Shown piece by piece: positions 46,865 to 54,046 of a DNA stretch of 64,000 nucleotides; positions within the stretch are counted from its first letter, which is position 1; the number at the start of each line of letters is the position of its first letter. The translations under genes and the position numbers were made by a program. The stretch lies in assembly GCF_009765985.1 (NCBI RefSeq), contig NZ_LMUM01000037.1:132113-196112 (forward strand), written 5' to 3'. The notes below the pieces were generated by a model. That model saw nothing but the letters and a program-made list of their open reading frames with translations, did no database searches and was not told where the DNA came from. The stretch is from Acidobacterium sp. S8. Its GTDB lineage: Bacteria > Acidobacteriota > Terriglobia > Terriglobales > Acidobacteriaceae.

Positions 46865-47359
46865 ATGCAGACAGACCGCTTCACCACCAGCGATGTTCTC
46901 CGATTGACAGGCGCTACCGCGCGCCAGCTGCAGTGGTGGGATGAAAAACGCGTCGTAGTGCCGGAGCGCGAGGGCCGCAACCGCATCTACTCGACCGCCG
47001 ATCTGGTTGAAATCCTCGTCATCGAAGAGCTTCGCCGCAGGCATATTTCGCTCCAGCAGGTGCGCCGTGTGCTACGTTTCCTGCGGAAGGAAGTCCATTC
47101 GCGGCTGGCCGATATCGTACAAGGCCACGAGGAACATCATCTTCTCCTCGACGGGAAACACATCTATCTCGAGTCGGATTCAAAGCAGATTGTCGATCTC
47201 ATGCGCAACACTGATCAGCCGATGCTGTTGATATGTCTGACGGACACTGTCAGCCGGCTGCAGGTCGACTTGGATCAGGTTCTGACCAAAGAGCCAGCGA
47301 AACCGGCAGCAAAGCACCGGAACAAAAGGAGGGCACCGGAAGAATCGAGCGCAGCGTAA
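46865..47359 (+). CDS. MerR-like HTH transcriptional regulator
   Basis: 164 residues, ATG 46865. The N-terminal winged HTH of MerR type is clear: FTTSDVLRLTGATARQLQWW, then REGRNRIYSTADLVEILVIEEL and RRRHISLQQVRRVLRFLRKE, each a separate segment of residues 6-75. The C-terminal part (75-164) is not a known metal or drug domain; it has an LDGKHIYLESDSKQIVDLM strand pair and ends in a basic tail. There is no obvious Cys metal site. The zinc-ribbon gene starts 58 nt downstream on the same strand. Confidence 0.87.
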   Translation: MQTDRFTTSDVLRLTGATARQLQWWDEKRVVVPEREGRNRIYSTADLVEILVIEELRRRHISLQQVRRVLRFLRKEVHSRLADIVQGHEEHHLLLDGKHIYLESDSKQIVDLMRNTDQPMLLICLTDTVSRLQVDLDQVLTKEPAKPAAKHRNKRRAPEESSAA

Positions 47360-47417
47360 AGAGGCCGCCACCCCAAGGCATAAATTAGAGCAAGCCCTTA
47401 AAAACAGGAGGTCATCA

Positions 47418-47681
47418 ATGTCCGCAGAACTGCAGTTGCTTGAAGAATGGATCCCCGAACAAATGGAACCAGGAACCTTGTTTGTGCTGGAAAACGCAGG
47501 CACAATGGGCGATGCAAAAAATCCTTATTGGGCCGTGCTGGCCTGTCCCAGCTGCGGCGCACTCGGACTGATTACCCGAGCACAGTTTGCCGGTCTGGAG
47601 TCAATGATCTGCGGCGCAAACAACTGCTCGGCGGAATACTTCCTGCGCGAGGATGAGATCGAATACCGCAAGCCAAATTAG
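47418..47681 (+). CDS. Small zinc-ribbon-like protein
   Basis: 87 residues, ATG 47418 with AGGAGG 8 nt upstream, a strong ribosome site. Two Cys pairs form a likely zinc ribbon: CPSCG (residues 43-46) and ICGANNCSAEYF (residues 65-70), separated by about 20 residues. The N-terminal 40 residues are acidic with a LEEWIPEQMEPGTLFVLEN segment. I know no function for it. It ends 22 nt before an intrinsic terminator, so the MerR-like and zinc-ribbon genes may form one transcript. Confidence 0.8.
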   Translation: MSAELQLLEEWIPEQMEPGTLFVLENAGTMGDAKNPYWAVLACPSCGALGLITRAQFAGLESMICGANNCSAEYFLREDEIEYRKPN

Positions 47682-47702
47682 ATATAAGCTGCAATCGACA
47701 GA

Positions 47703-47728
47703 AAAAGGCTGCCGAAAGGCAGCCTTTT
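47703..47728 (+). terminator. Intrinsic terminator, bidirectional
   Basis: AAAAGGCTGCC and GGCAGCCTTTT form an 11-bp stem with a GAAA tetraloop, followed by CTTT. It lies between the zinc-ribbon gene and the convergent RsbV-like gene and can serve both. Confidence 0.92.
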
Positions 47729-47749
47729 CTTTGCAATGTGCGCGAGAGT

Positions 47750-48100
47750 TTAAGCGCGGTTGAAAGAAGCGATCGCGCTGGCTTCGTCGTCCTTGACATC
47801 GAAAACGGTGTAAAGCTTCGTGATCTGGAGCAGATCATGAACCTTCTTAGTCAGGTTCAGCAGCTTCAGCTCACCGCCCTGATTACGGACTGTGGTGTAG
47901 GCGCTTACCAGCTCGCCGATGCCCGAACTGTCAATATAGTTGACATCCCCCAGGTTCAGCAGGATGAGTTTGGATCCCTTTGCCAAAAGGTCCCGAACAG
48001 CATCACGCAACTGCACACTGCCTTCGCCGAGGGTAATGCGGCCACTAAGATCGAGAATGGTTACACCGTCCACCTGACGGGTATTCACCTTCATGCTCAC
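47750..48100 (-). CDS. STAS-domain anti-sigma factor antagonist (RsbV/SpoIIAA-like)
   Basis: 116 residues from GTG 48100, chosen for the GGAGGA site 7 nt upstream; ATG 48094 is two codons in. The STAS fold is complete: [40 protein letters not shown] with the phosphorylatable Ser of DSSG, and [18 protein letters not shown]. It should be phosphorylated by the kinase-like protein encoded 19 nt upstream and, when dephosphorylated, release a target from it. The target sigma factor or other partner is not in the window. Confidence 0.92.
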   Translation of the reverse strand: MSMKVNTRQVDGVTILDLSGRITLGEGSVQLRDAVRDLLAKGSKLILLNLGDVNYIDSSGIGELVSAYTTVRNQGGELKLLNLTKKVHDLLQITKLYTVFDVKDDEASAIASFNRA

Positions 48101-48119
48101 GTAAAATTCCTCCTTAAAA

Positions 48120-48590
48120 CTAACTGCCGGTTTGGGCGGTACCAAGATGTTTGATCAGTGTCAGCTCGGTTCCAGGATGCAATTGCTTGAAGTGTACCTC
48201 ATCCATAAAGGAGCGGATAAGAAAGATTCCACGACCTGAGCCACGCAGCAGATTTTCCGGCGCGAGCGGATCGGGAAGCGTCTCGGGGTCCAGTCCCTTG
48301 CCCTGGTCGGCGATGCGAATCACCAGTGCCTCCCCGGTGTTTTCAAAGGATGCAGTGATGCGTTTCTCCGGGTCGTAAGAATTGCCATGCAGGACTGCAT
48401 TGACTGCCGCCTCCCGCACCGCCATCGCAATGCGGAAAACCTCGTCTTCGTCCATGCCAGCCTTCTTCGCCATCTGCTCGGCGGTCTGTTCCACACGGTT
48501 CACGCTGTCGAGCGAGGATTCGAGCGTATACGTTATCCGGCCTGCTTGCGAACCTGTCAATTGATGTTCCTCGCCATGCTGCATGGACAT
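48120..48590 (-). CDS. Serine/threonine kinase anti-sigma factor (RsbW-like)
   Basis: 156 residues, ATG 48590 (MSMQHGEEH). GHKL-type ATPase: N box [12 protein letters not shown] (residues 59-70), G1 box [10 protein letters not shown] and G2 box [12 protein letters not shown] with MDEV after it. This is the HATPase_c_2 layout of RsbW/SpoIIAB kinases, which bind a sigma factor and phosphorylate the STAS antagonist. The RsbV-like gene follows directly. Together the two genes form a partner-switching module; no PP2C phosphatase gene is adjacent. Confidence 0.92.
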   Translation of the reverse strand: MSMQHGEEHQLTGSQAGRITYTLESSLDSVNRVEQTAEQMAKKAGMDEDEVFRIAMAVREAAVNAVLHGNSYDPEKRITASFENTGEALVIRIADQGKGLDPETLPDPLAPENLLRGSGRGIFLIRSFMDEVHFKQLHPGTELTLIKHLGTAQTGS

Positions 48591-48750
48591 CCTTAATTTT
48601 TATCCTGTTGTAGGGCAGTTTGCTTGTTGGACGGACTAATGTCAAGCCGAGCCGCGGCCCGCTCGTGGAAATATGCGCTAAATCGAAATCTCGCCTCTAT
48701 AAGCAGCCAGCGGCGCAGCCTGTTAGACTGCACGCGGGACGCGAATTGAG

Positions 48751-50004
48751 ATGAGTGAAAAACACAATGGCCCAAGCCTGAGCCTGCTGTTGGGGACGCC
48801 CGTGACCGATTCCCACGGAGAGCTGCTTGGGCGGCTAAAAGATGTTGCCGTGGCCACAGGCTCTGAGGCTGGCAGTATTGCCGGGGTTGTCCTGAAGACG
48901 AAGGCCGGACTGAGACTCGTTCGCCCAACCGAGGTAAGCGTTATGGCCAGCGGGGCGCTGGTGCTCAGTTCCCGCGAGGCGCTGCAACCTTTGCGCGAGG
49001 ACGATAACTTTCTTCTTCTCCGGCAGGACCTTCTTGATCGCCAGATTATTGACGTTCACGGACGAAAAGTCGTCCGGGTGAATGATGTCGATCTCCAGTG
49101 GTTTTCGCGCGAGGAGAAGCAGGACTTGCGCGTGCGCGAGGTCGAGGTGGGGCTCAGAGGGGCGATCAGGCGGCTGCTTCTTGGAGTTATGCCAAAACAG
49201 GCAATTGATCGGTTTGCGCGTCAATTTCCGGCTCGCGTCATTCCGTGGGAATTCGTGGATGTAATCGAAGTCGATCCGGCCCGGCGCGTGAAGCTGAAGA
49301 TCGAGCATGAGCGCCTCGCCCAGCTGCATCCATCGGATATTGCCGATATTTTGGAGAGCCTCGCCCCTGCAGAACGCGAGGCGATTCTCACCACTCTCGA
49401 TGAAGAGGTGGCGGCCGAAACGCTTGAGGAAGTCGAACCAAAGCTGCAGAAGGCTCTCGTGGAATCGCTATCCTCGGAGACGGCAGCCGCGATCGTCGAA
49501 GAAATGGATCCGAGCGCCGCCGCCGACCTCCTGGCCGAGCTGCCGGACGAACGATCGGAAGCCATTCTTGAAGAGATGAACCCGGAAGAGAGGCAGGAAG
49601 TAGAAGACCTACTTGAATTCCGAGAAGATTCCGCTGCCGGCCGCATGACTACCCAATTTGTGCAGGTATCGTTTGAGGCAACTGTATCGGACAGCGTAGA
49701 AGCGTTGCGTGTTTTTGATGGCGATCTGGAAACGATTACCGAGGTATACCTTGTCGACGATCAGGAAGTTCTGAAGGGTATAGTTCCGTTGGGCAGAATT
49801 GTGCTGGCGAAACCAGAGACGCGGCTGGCCGTCCTTGCTGAGCCGCGATTCATAACCTGCAAGGAAAACGATCATCAAAAGTATGTGGCGGAATTGTTCG
49901 ACAAATACAACCTGCGAGCGTTGCCAGTGTTGAACGATGGAGGCCAACTAGTCGGCGTCGTCGAAGCGGACCATGTCATCTCATTTCTGAGAGACAGAAT
50001 TTAG
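48751..50004 (+). CDS. Soluble MgtE-type sensor: PRC-barrel, MgtE_N and CBS domains, no membrane domain
   Basis: 417 residues, ATG 48751. Residues about 8-85 are PRC-barrel-like (LGTPVTDSHGELLGRLKDV, RPTEVSVMASGALVL). A linker (HGRKVVRVNDVDLQWFSREE, second PRC-like unit) follows. Residues about 185-295 are the MgtE N-terminal superhelical domain with repeats such as LHPSDIADILESLAPAER and MDPSAAADLLAELPDERS. Residues 300-417 are a CBS pair with TEVYLVDDQEVLKGIVPLG and LRALPVLNDGGQLVGVVEAD. Canonical MgtE continues into five membrane helices, which are absent. In MgtE these domains bind Mg2+ and gate the pore. The Nramp-like permease starts 93 nt downstream. Confidence 0.9.
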   Translation: MSEKHNGPSLSLLLGTPVTDSHGELLGRLKDVAVATGSEAGSIAGVVLKTKAGLRLVRPTEVSVMASGALVLSSREALQPLREDDNFLLLRQDLLDRQIIDVHGRKVVRVNDVDLQWFSREEKQDLRVREVEVGLRGAIRRLLLGVMPKQAIDRFARQFPARVIPWEFVDVIEVDPARRVKLKIEHERLAQLHPSDIADILESLAPAEREAILTTLDEEVAAETLEEVEPKLQKALVESLSSETAAAIVEEMDPSAAADLLAELPDERSEAILEEMNPEERQEVEDLLEFREDSAAGRMTTQFVQVSFEATVSDSVEALRVFDGDLETITEVYLVDDQEVLKGIVPLGRIVLAKPETRLAVLAEPRFITCKENDHQKYVAELFDKYNLRALPVLNDGGQLVGVVEADHVISFLRDRI

Positions 50005-50097
50005 CCCTGACAACGACTTTTATTGATGCTGTTTGAGCATGATATGTTCGCTTAGACCGCTCCGCAAAATTCCTAAAACTCGAGAGACAAAACCCAC

Positions 50098-51354
50098 ATG
50101 TTGAAGCGTTGGAGAACCCGGATACTCTTGTTTCTTGCTGTACTGGGGCCGGGATTTATCACTGCCAACGTCGATAACGATCCGAACGGAATCCTCACGT
50201 ATTCGCAGTCAGGTGCGCAGTTCGGATATTCACTGCTCTGGACCATTATTCCCATTACTCTTGCGCTGATCGTCGTGCAGGAAATGTGCGCACGTATGGG
50301 TGTGGTGACAGGCAAGGGACTGAGTGATTTAATCCGCGAAGAGTTCGGACTGCGCATGACGTTCATCATCATGGTGCTGCTGGTCGTCGTGAACTTCGGC
50401 AACGTGATTGGAGAATTTGCCGGCATCGCAGGCAGTCTGCAACTCTTTCATCTCTCAAAATATATTTCGGTACCGATCTGCGCCGCTCTCGTGTGGTTGC
50501 TGGCCGTTCGCGGAGATTACAAAAGCGTAGAAAAGATTTTCCTTACGGCATCGGTTTTCTATATCGCCTATATCATCACGGGGGTTTTATCAGGCCCAAG
50601 CTGGCATGAGGCTGCGGTTGCAACCATAAAGCTACCGTCGCGAAGCGCCTGGCAGCAGCGTGGTTATCTATTCATGGTGGTGAGCGTGATCGGCACTACG
50701 ATTGCCCCGTGGATGCAGTTCTACCTGCAGTCTTCCATCGTAGAAAAGGGAATCAACATCAGGAAATATCCAGCGACCCGGCTGGATGTGATCGTAGGCT
50801 CGATTTTTACTGATGTTGTGGCATGGTTCATTATCGTAGCCTGCGCAGCCACGCTTTGGACGCATGGGCTGGGAGCGATCACCATGCCGGCCGATGCCGC
50901 GGAAGCTATGAAGCCGCTAGCTGGTTCATACGCGTTTTTGCTCTTCGCTTTTGGGTTGTTCAATGCGTCGTTTTTCGCGGCTTCCGTTTTGCCGCTTTCG
51001 ACCGCCTACACCGTTTGCGAAGGCATGGGCTTTGAGTCAGGAGTGAACAAGAGCTTCAGTCAGGCACCCTTTTTTTACTGGCTTTACACACTATTAATTG
51101 CCGGCGGTGTAGCAGTTGTCTTGATTCCCAATTTTCCCCTTGTTCAGTTCTCCATCTTTTCGCAGATGCTGAACGGGGTTCTTTTGCCTATTGTGATCAT
51201 TTTCATGCTCCTGCTGATCAATCGCCAGGATCTGATGGGAAAACATGTCAACTCCGTCTGGTTGAACGTTGTGGCCTGGTTGACGGCAGCTATTGTTACA
51301 GTTTTATCGGCAATTCTCACTTACCAGCAGGTAGAAGGCTTCTTCAGGCACTGA
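50098..51354 (+). CDS. Nramp-like divalent metal permease with altered metal-site motifs
   Basis: 418 residues, 10-11 hydrophobic helices. The first helix reads GPGFITANVDNDPNGIL: where MntH has DPGN this protein has DPNG (Asp28-Gly31). The sixth helix reads IGTTIAPWMQFYLQSS: where MntH has MPH it has APW (Ala204-Trp206). The rest is Nramp-like (FGYSLLW, FGNVIGEFAG, SVWLNVVAW). In Deinococcus Nramp, replacing that Met by Ala lets Mg2+ and Ca2+ through, so this permease may carry Mg2+ rather than Mn2+ or Fe2+. The MgtE_N/CBS protein upstream supports this. Substrate assignment is inference. Confidence 0.87.
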   Translation: MLKRWRTRILLFLAVLGPGFITANVDNDPNGILTYSQSGAQFGYSLLWTIIPITLALIVVQEMCARMGVVTGKGLSDLIREEFGLRMTFIIMVLLVVVNFGNVIGEFAGIAGSLQLFHLSKYISVPICAALVWLLAVRGDYKSVEKIFLTASVFYIAYIITGVLSGPSWHEAAVATIKLPSRSAWQQRGYLFMVVSVIGTTIAPWMQFYLQSSIVEKGINIRKYPATRLDVIVGSIFTDVVAWFIIVACAATLWTHGLGAITMPADAAEAMKPLAGSYAFLLFAFGLFNASFFAASVLPLSTAYTVCEGMGFESGVNKSFSQAPFFYWLYTLLIAGGVAVVLIPNFPLVQFSIFSQMLNGVLLPIVIIFMLLLINRQDLMGKHVNSVWLNVVAWLTAAIVTVLSAILTYQQVEGFFRH

Positions 51355-51370
51355 ACCCTCAAAAAGAAAG

Positions 51371-51395
51371 CCCCAATCTCTGCGGAAGATTGGGG
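51371..51395 (+). terminator. Terminator-like hairpin after the permease gene
   Basis: CCCCAATCT/AGATTGGGG, 9 bp, with a 7-nt loop, 16 nt after the stop codon and preceded by an A-run. No T-run follows on the plus strand, so termination in this direction may be incomplete. Confidence 0.65.
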
Positions 51396-51618
51396 TCAGG
51401 AGGTATTGGTGTGTTTCAAGAGACAAGATGATAGTAGGGCAGGGCAAAGCGAACGTCTTGAATCCGACGATTGCTTTTTATCTCCACCTTTCGGTGGAGC
51501 CACGACCTGTCGATGGAAGTCTTCCTGATACGCGTAGCAGCCCGTGCACCGCGGAGAGATTCAGAGATGGGAGGAGCTTCGACCTCGAGAAAACAACACA
51601 ATTGCGGAATCGCCGGTT

Positions 51619-51876
51619 TTATTTCGGCTGTATCTCGTGATCGAGGATGGAGTTGTCTTCTGTAATCAGAACCTTATGGAAGAGCCATTCCGGATCGGAG
51701 TGCAGGATCTCTGCAATACGGGCTCGGAGACTGTCGTTGGGTTCGCGAAAACCGTTGATAATTTTGCTCAGATGAGCCTCATCAATGCCCAGAATTTTGG
51801 CCATGCGATTCTGGCGCAGACCGCTGGTATAGATTCGGAGCTTCAGATTGGGATAAATGTCACGATGAATAGGCAC
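51619..51876 (-). CDS. XRE-type HTH regulator
   Basis: 85 residues from GTG 51876; a longer reading from TTG 51972 is possible and no ribosome site decides the start. The HTH is clear: NLKLRIYTSGLRQNRMAKIL, then IDEAHLSKIINGFREPNDS and LRARIAEILHSDPEWLFHKV, with the recognition helix in HLSKIINGFREP. It is a single-domain regulator of the lambda repressor/Cro type without an effector domain. No toxin or phage gene is adjacent. The upstream 340 nt hold no gene that I can support. Confidence 0.72.
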   Translation of the reverse strand: MPIHRDIYPNLKLRIYTSGLRQNRMAKILGIDEAHLSKIINGFREPNDSLRARIAEILHSDPEWLFHKVLITEDNSILDHEIQPK

Positions 51877-51972
51877 TATATGTATCCAATAGTTTTGTTT
51901 GGAAGCAGGAAAATCGGCGCATTCTCCATCGCTTCGTATGTTTGACTGGGAAAGGTGCAATTGTCTGGCCAA

Positions 51973-52315
51973 AGAATGGACTCTGCTAAATTCAACATTT
52001 TGTTGCTATTCCTGTTTGATTCAGGTAATAAAGATGCTGCATTTTCGCCATTCTTGCTAAACAGCCGATAAGTTTCCCAAATAATATGCCTGAGGACAGA
52101 CGGCCGAGGGTAACTTACTTTCGGTTACGCGCTGGCAAGACGTGGAAAGTAATTAGTAATCAAGTGCAAAAGAGGTATTGTTGTCGCCGTCAGGGGGTGT
52201 AACAGTAGGAGCGCAGGGCATATTCTTGGTGGGGCCATCAAAAAGTTGTTGAAAGGCTGAGATGGGGTACACCCCTCTACTCGCATGTCCCCGCGAACGG
52301 CGATAGCGAGGGCTC
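51973..52315. other. Intergenic region before the enhancer-binding protein gene
   Basis: 343 nt without a supported gene. It holds a short palindrome GGGGTACACCCC at 52264-52275, about 40 nt before the start codon, and should contain the promoters of the divergent XRE gene and of the sigma-54 regulator. I see no convincing -24/-12 promoter. Confidence 0.4.
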
Positions 52316-53761
52316 ATGGAAACGGTACAGGTAGTCCAGGATCTGCGAAGTGAGGGAAGCATGTTGTGCGAGATTGTCATAGCGGGTGAATACCGCGATG
52401 TGCATCGATGCTTGAATGAAGAGTTGGAATTGGAGAAATACAGCCTTTTAGCAGTGAAAGGTATCCCTGAAGCCATTGCCTATCTACGCGATCCCGGCTG
52501 CGAAGCATCAGTCGCGGTCTTCTGCAACGTAACCATGCGACGTGAGCACGACTTCCACGAATTATTGGAACTCGCCGTGATTCATCCGCACCTGCAGATG
52601 CTGCTGTTGCCGGAAAACCTGCGAAGCCTGCCCCACGATCTGCCCGTTAACAACGAAAACATCCGCATTGTTCAAAAATCGTCGACATTCGATGGTCTGG
52701 TTGACTCCATTCGCGAGGCGGCTGATTGTGCCGACATTTTGCTCGAGAGGGCTCATCAGGATGAAAGGGAAGAGGCAGCAGAAGTCTCCAGCGGGGGCTC
52801 GCCGTTGTTCTCCACTACCTTTCTTACACGTGTGGGCATGGCGGATGTGCCAGTTCTCCTGCACGGAGAAACGGGTGTAGGAAAGGAAGTGATGGCACGC
52901 CGCTTGTGCGCGTATTCGCCGCGCGCCAGGAAGCCGTTTCTCAAGCTGAACTGTGCAGCTCTGCCTTCGGAACTTGTTGAAAGCGAACTGTTTGGCTACG
53001 AAAAGGGAGCATTTACCGGAGCAGCCAGCGACAAACCCGGCAAATTTGAAGTGGCGCAAGGTGGAACGATCCTGCTGGATGAAATCGGCGACATGGATAT
53101 TCGCCTTCAGGCGAAATTGCTTCAGGTTCTCCAGGATGGAGAAATTCAACCTTTGGGCAGCAACAGGACTGTCAAAGTGAATGTGCGCATCCTGGCTGCG
53201 ACGCATCGTGATCTACGCCGGGCAATCGAACAGGGCACCTTTCGCGAAGACCTCTACTATCGCCTGAACGTCATCAACATCACGATTCCGCCACTGCGGG
53301 AGCGCAGGAGTGAAATTCTTCCGTTGGCCGATGCGTTGCTCCGCCGGCATTTACGCAACGGTGCTCCGGTGCCTCTTCTTACAGACGAACTCCAGGATGC
53401 CATGCTGGCCTATTACTGGCCAGGAAATGTGCGCGAACTGGAGAACATGATGCGGCGCTTTCTCGTGTATCAAAGCGCGGATCTTCTGGTGCAGGAATTG
53501 AAGCAAGGATGCAAAGCCAGCGTGGCAGTCGCGCTCTCGAGCCATTACCGTGTGCCCGGCAATGAAAACGCCTCTTCCATCGATGATGTTATTGAACAGT
53601 CACGAAAGGCTGAATCAAAATTGCTCTTGGAAGCTCTGGAAGCGACCCGCTGGAACCGCCGCCAGGCGGCGGCGAGGCTGAATCTCGAGTATCGGGCGTT
53701 CCTTTATAAGCTTCAGAAGTATGGAATTGCGGAAAGACGGGAGCGAGACAAGGCGGTATGA
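52316..53761 (+). CDS. Sigma-54-dependent enhancer-binding protein with degenerate receiver domain
   Basis: 481 residues, ATG 52316 with GCGAGGG upstream; Met16 is an internal alternative. Residues 16-130 look like a receiver fold, but the phosphate-accepting Asp is replaced: AVFCNVTM has Asn71 where LLDVMM has Asp, and the Lys motif reads QKSS. The AAA+ domain has Walker A GETGVGKE (184-191), the sigma-54 contact GAFTGA (231-236) and Walker B LLDEIGD (253-259), then an arginine-finger region. The C-terminus has a Fis-type HTH (RWNRRQAAARLNLEYRAFLY). It should activate sigma-54 promoters without needing phosphorylation. Confidence 0.92.
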   Translation: METVQVVQDLRSEGSMLCEIVIAGEYRDVHRCLNEELELEKYSLLAVKGIPEAIAYLRDPGCEASVAVFCNVTMRREHDFHELLELAVIHPHLQMLLLPENLRSLPHDLPVNNENIRIVQKSSTFDGLVDSIREAADCADILLERAHQDEREEAAEVSSGGSPLFSTTFLTRVGMADVPVLLHGETGVGKEVMARRLCAYSPRARKPFLKLNCAALPSELVESELFGYEKGAFTGAASDKPGKFEVAQGGTILLDEIGDMDIRLQAKLLQVLQDGEIQPLGSNRTVKVNVRILAATHRDLRRAIEQGTFREDLYYRLNVINITIPPLRERRSEILPLADALLRRHLRNGAPVPLLTDELQDAMLAYYWPGNVRELENMMRRFLVYQSADLLVQELKQGCKASVAVALSSHYRVPGNENASSIDDVIEQSRKAESKLLLEALEATRWNRRQAAARLNLEYRAFLYKLQKYGIAERRERDKAV

Positions 53762-53768
53762 ACCGCCT
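53751..53768. terminator. Hairpin at the convergent gene ends
   Basis: AGGCGGT-ATGA-ACCGCCT forms a 7-bp stem that includes the stop codon of the sigma-54 regulator and lies at the stop codon of the glutaredoxin gene. It may end both transcripts; no T-run is present. Confidence 0.45.
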
Positions 53769-54001
53769 CAGCCAAACAGGGTTTCCAGCCTGTCCATATC
53801 GAAGCCGATCATGACTTCACTATCGATAACGATGGTTGGGGTGGACTGACTGTTCAGGTCCATCAACTCCTGTAGCGCCTTGGGATCGGCGGTTACATCC
53901 TTGTATTCAAAGGGGATCTCGCGCGAGTTGAAGAAATGTTTTGCAGCGAAGCAAGGAGGACATCCGGGCTGGCTGTAGAGAATGACACGTTTCTGCGACA
54001 T
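53768..54001 (-). CDS. Glutaredoxin family protein
   Basis: 77 residues from ATG 54001 (MSQKRVILYSQ); a TTG at 54037 would add 12 residues. Thioredoxin fold with the redox motif GCPPC (residues 12-16), then FFNSREIPFEYKDV, the cis-Pro loop STPTIVI and the Gly pair GFDMDRLETLFG. It reduces disulfides or glutathione adducts with glutathione or another thiol. It lies downstream of the PBP gene on the same strand, with 45 nt between. Confidence 0.92.
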   Translation of the reverse strand: MSQKRVILYSQPGCPPCFAAKHFFNSREIPFEYKDVTADPKALQELMDLNSQSTPTIVIDSEVMIGFDMDRLETLFG

Positions 54002-54046
54002 ACCGAATAGATGCTGCACTTGTGGTGCAAGTTTCAATGAATTGCT

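Noticed and set aside
48591-48750. M-box or Mn2+ riboswitch before the MgtE_N gene
   Set aside because: The 160-nt leader lacks the conserved elements of either riboswitch.
51416-51640. Two short open frames (61 and 70 codons) on opposite strands after the permease gene
   Set aside because: They overlap each other, have no ribosome site, and the region contains hairpins; no protein-like pattern.
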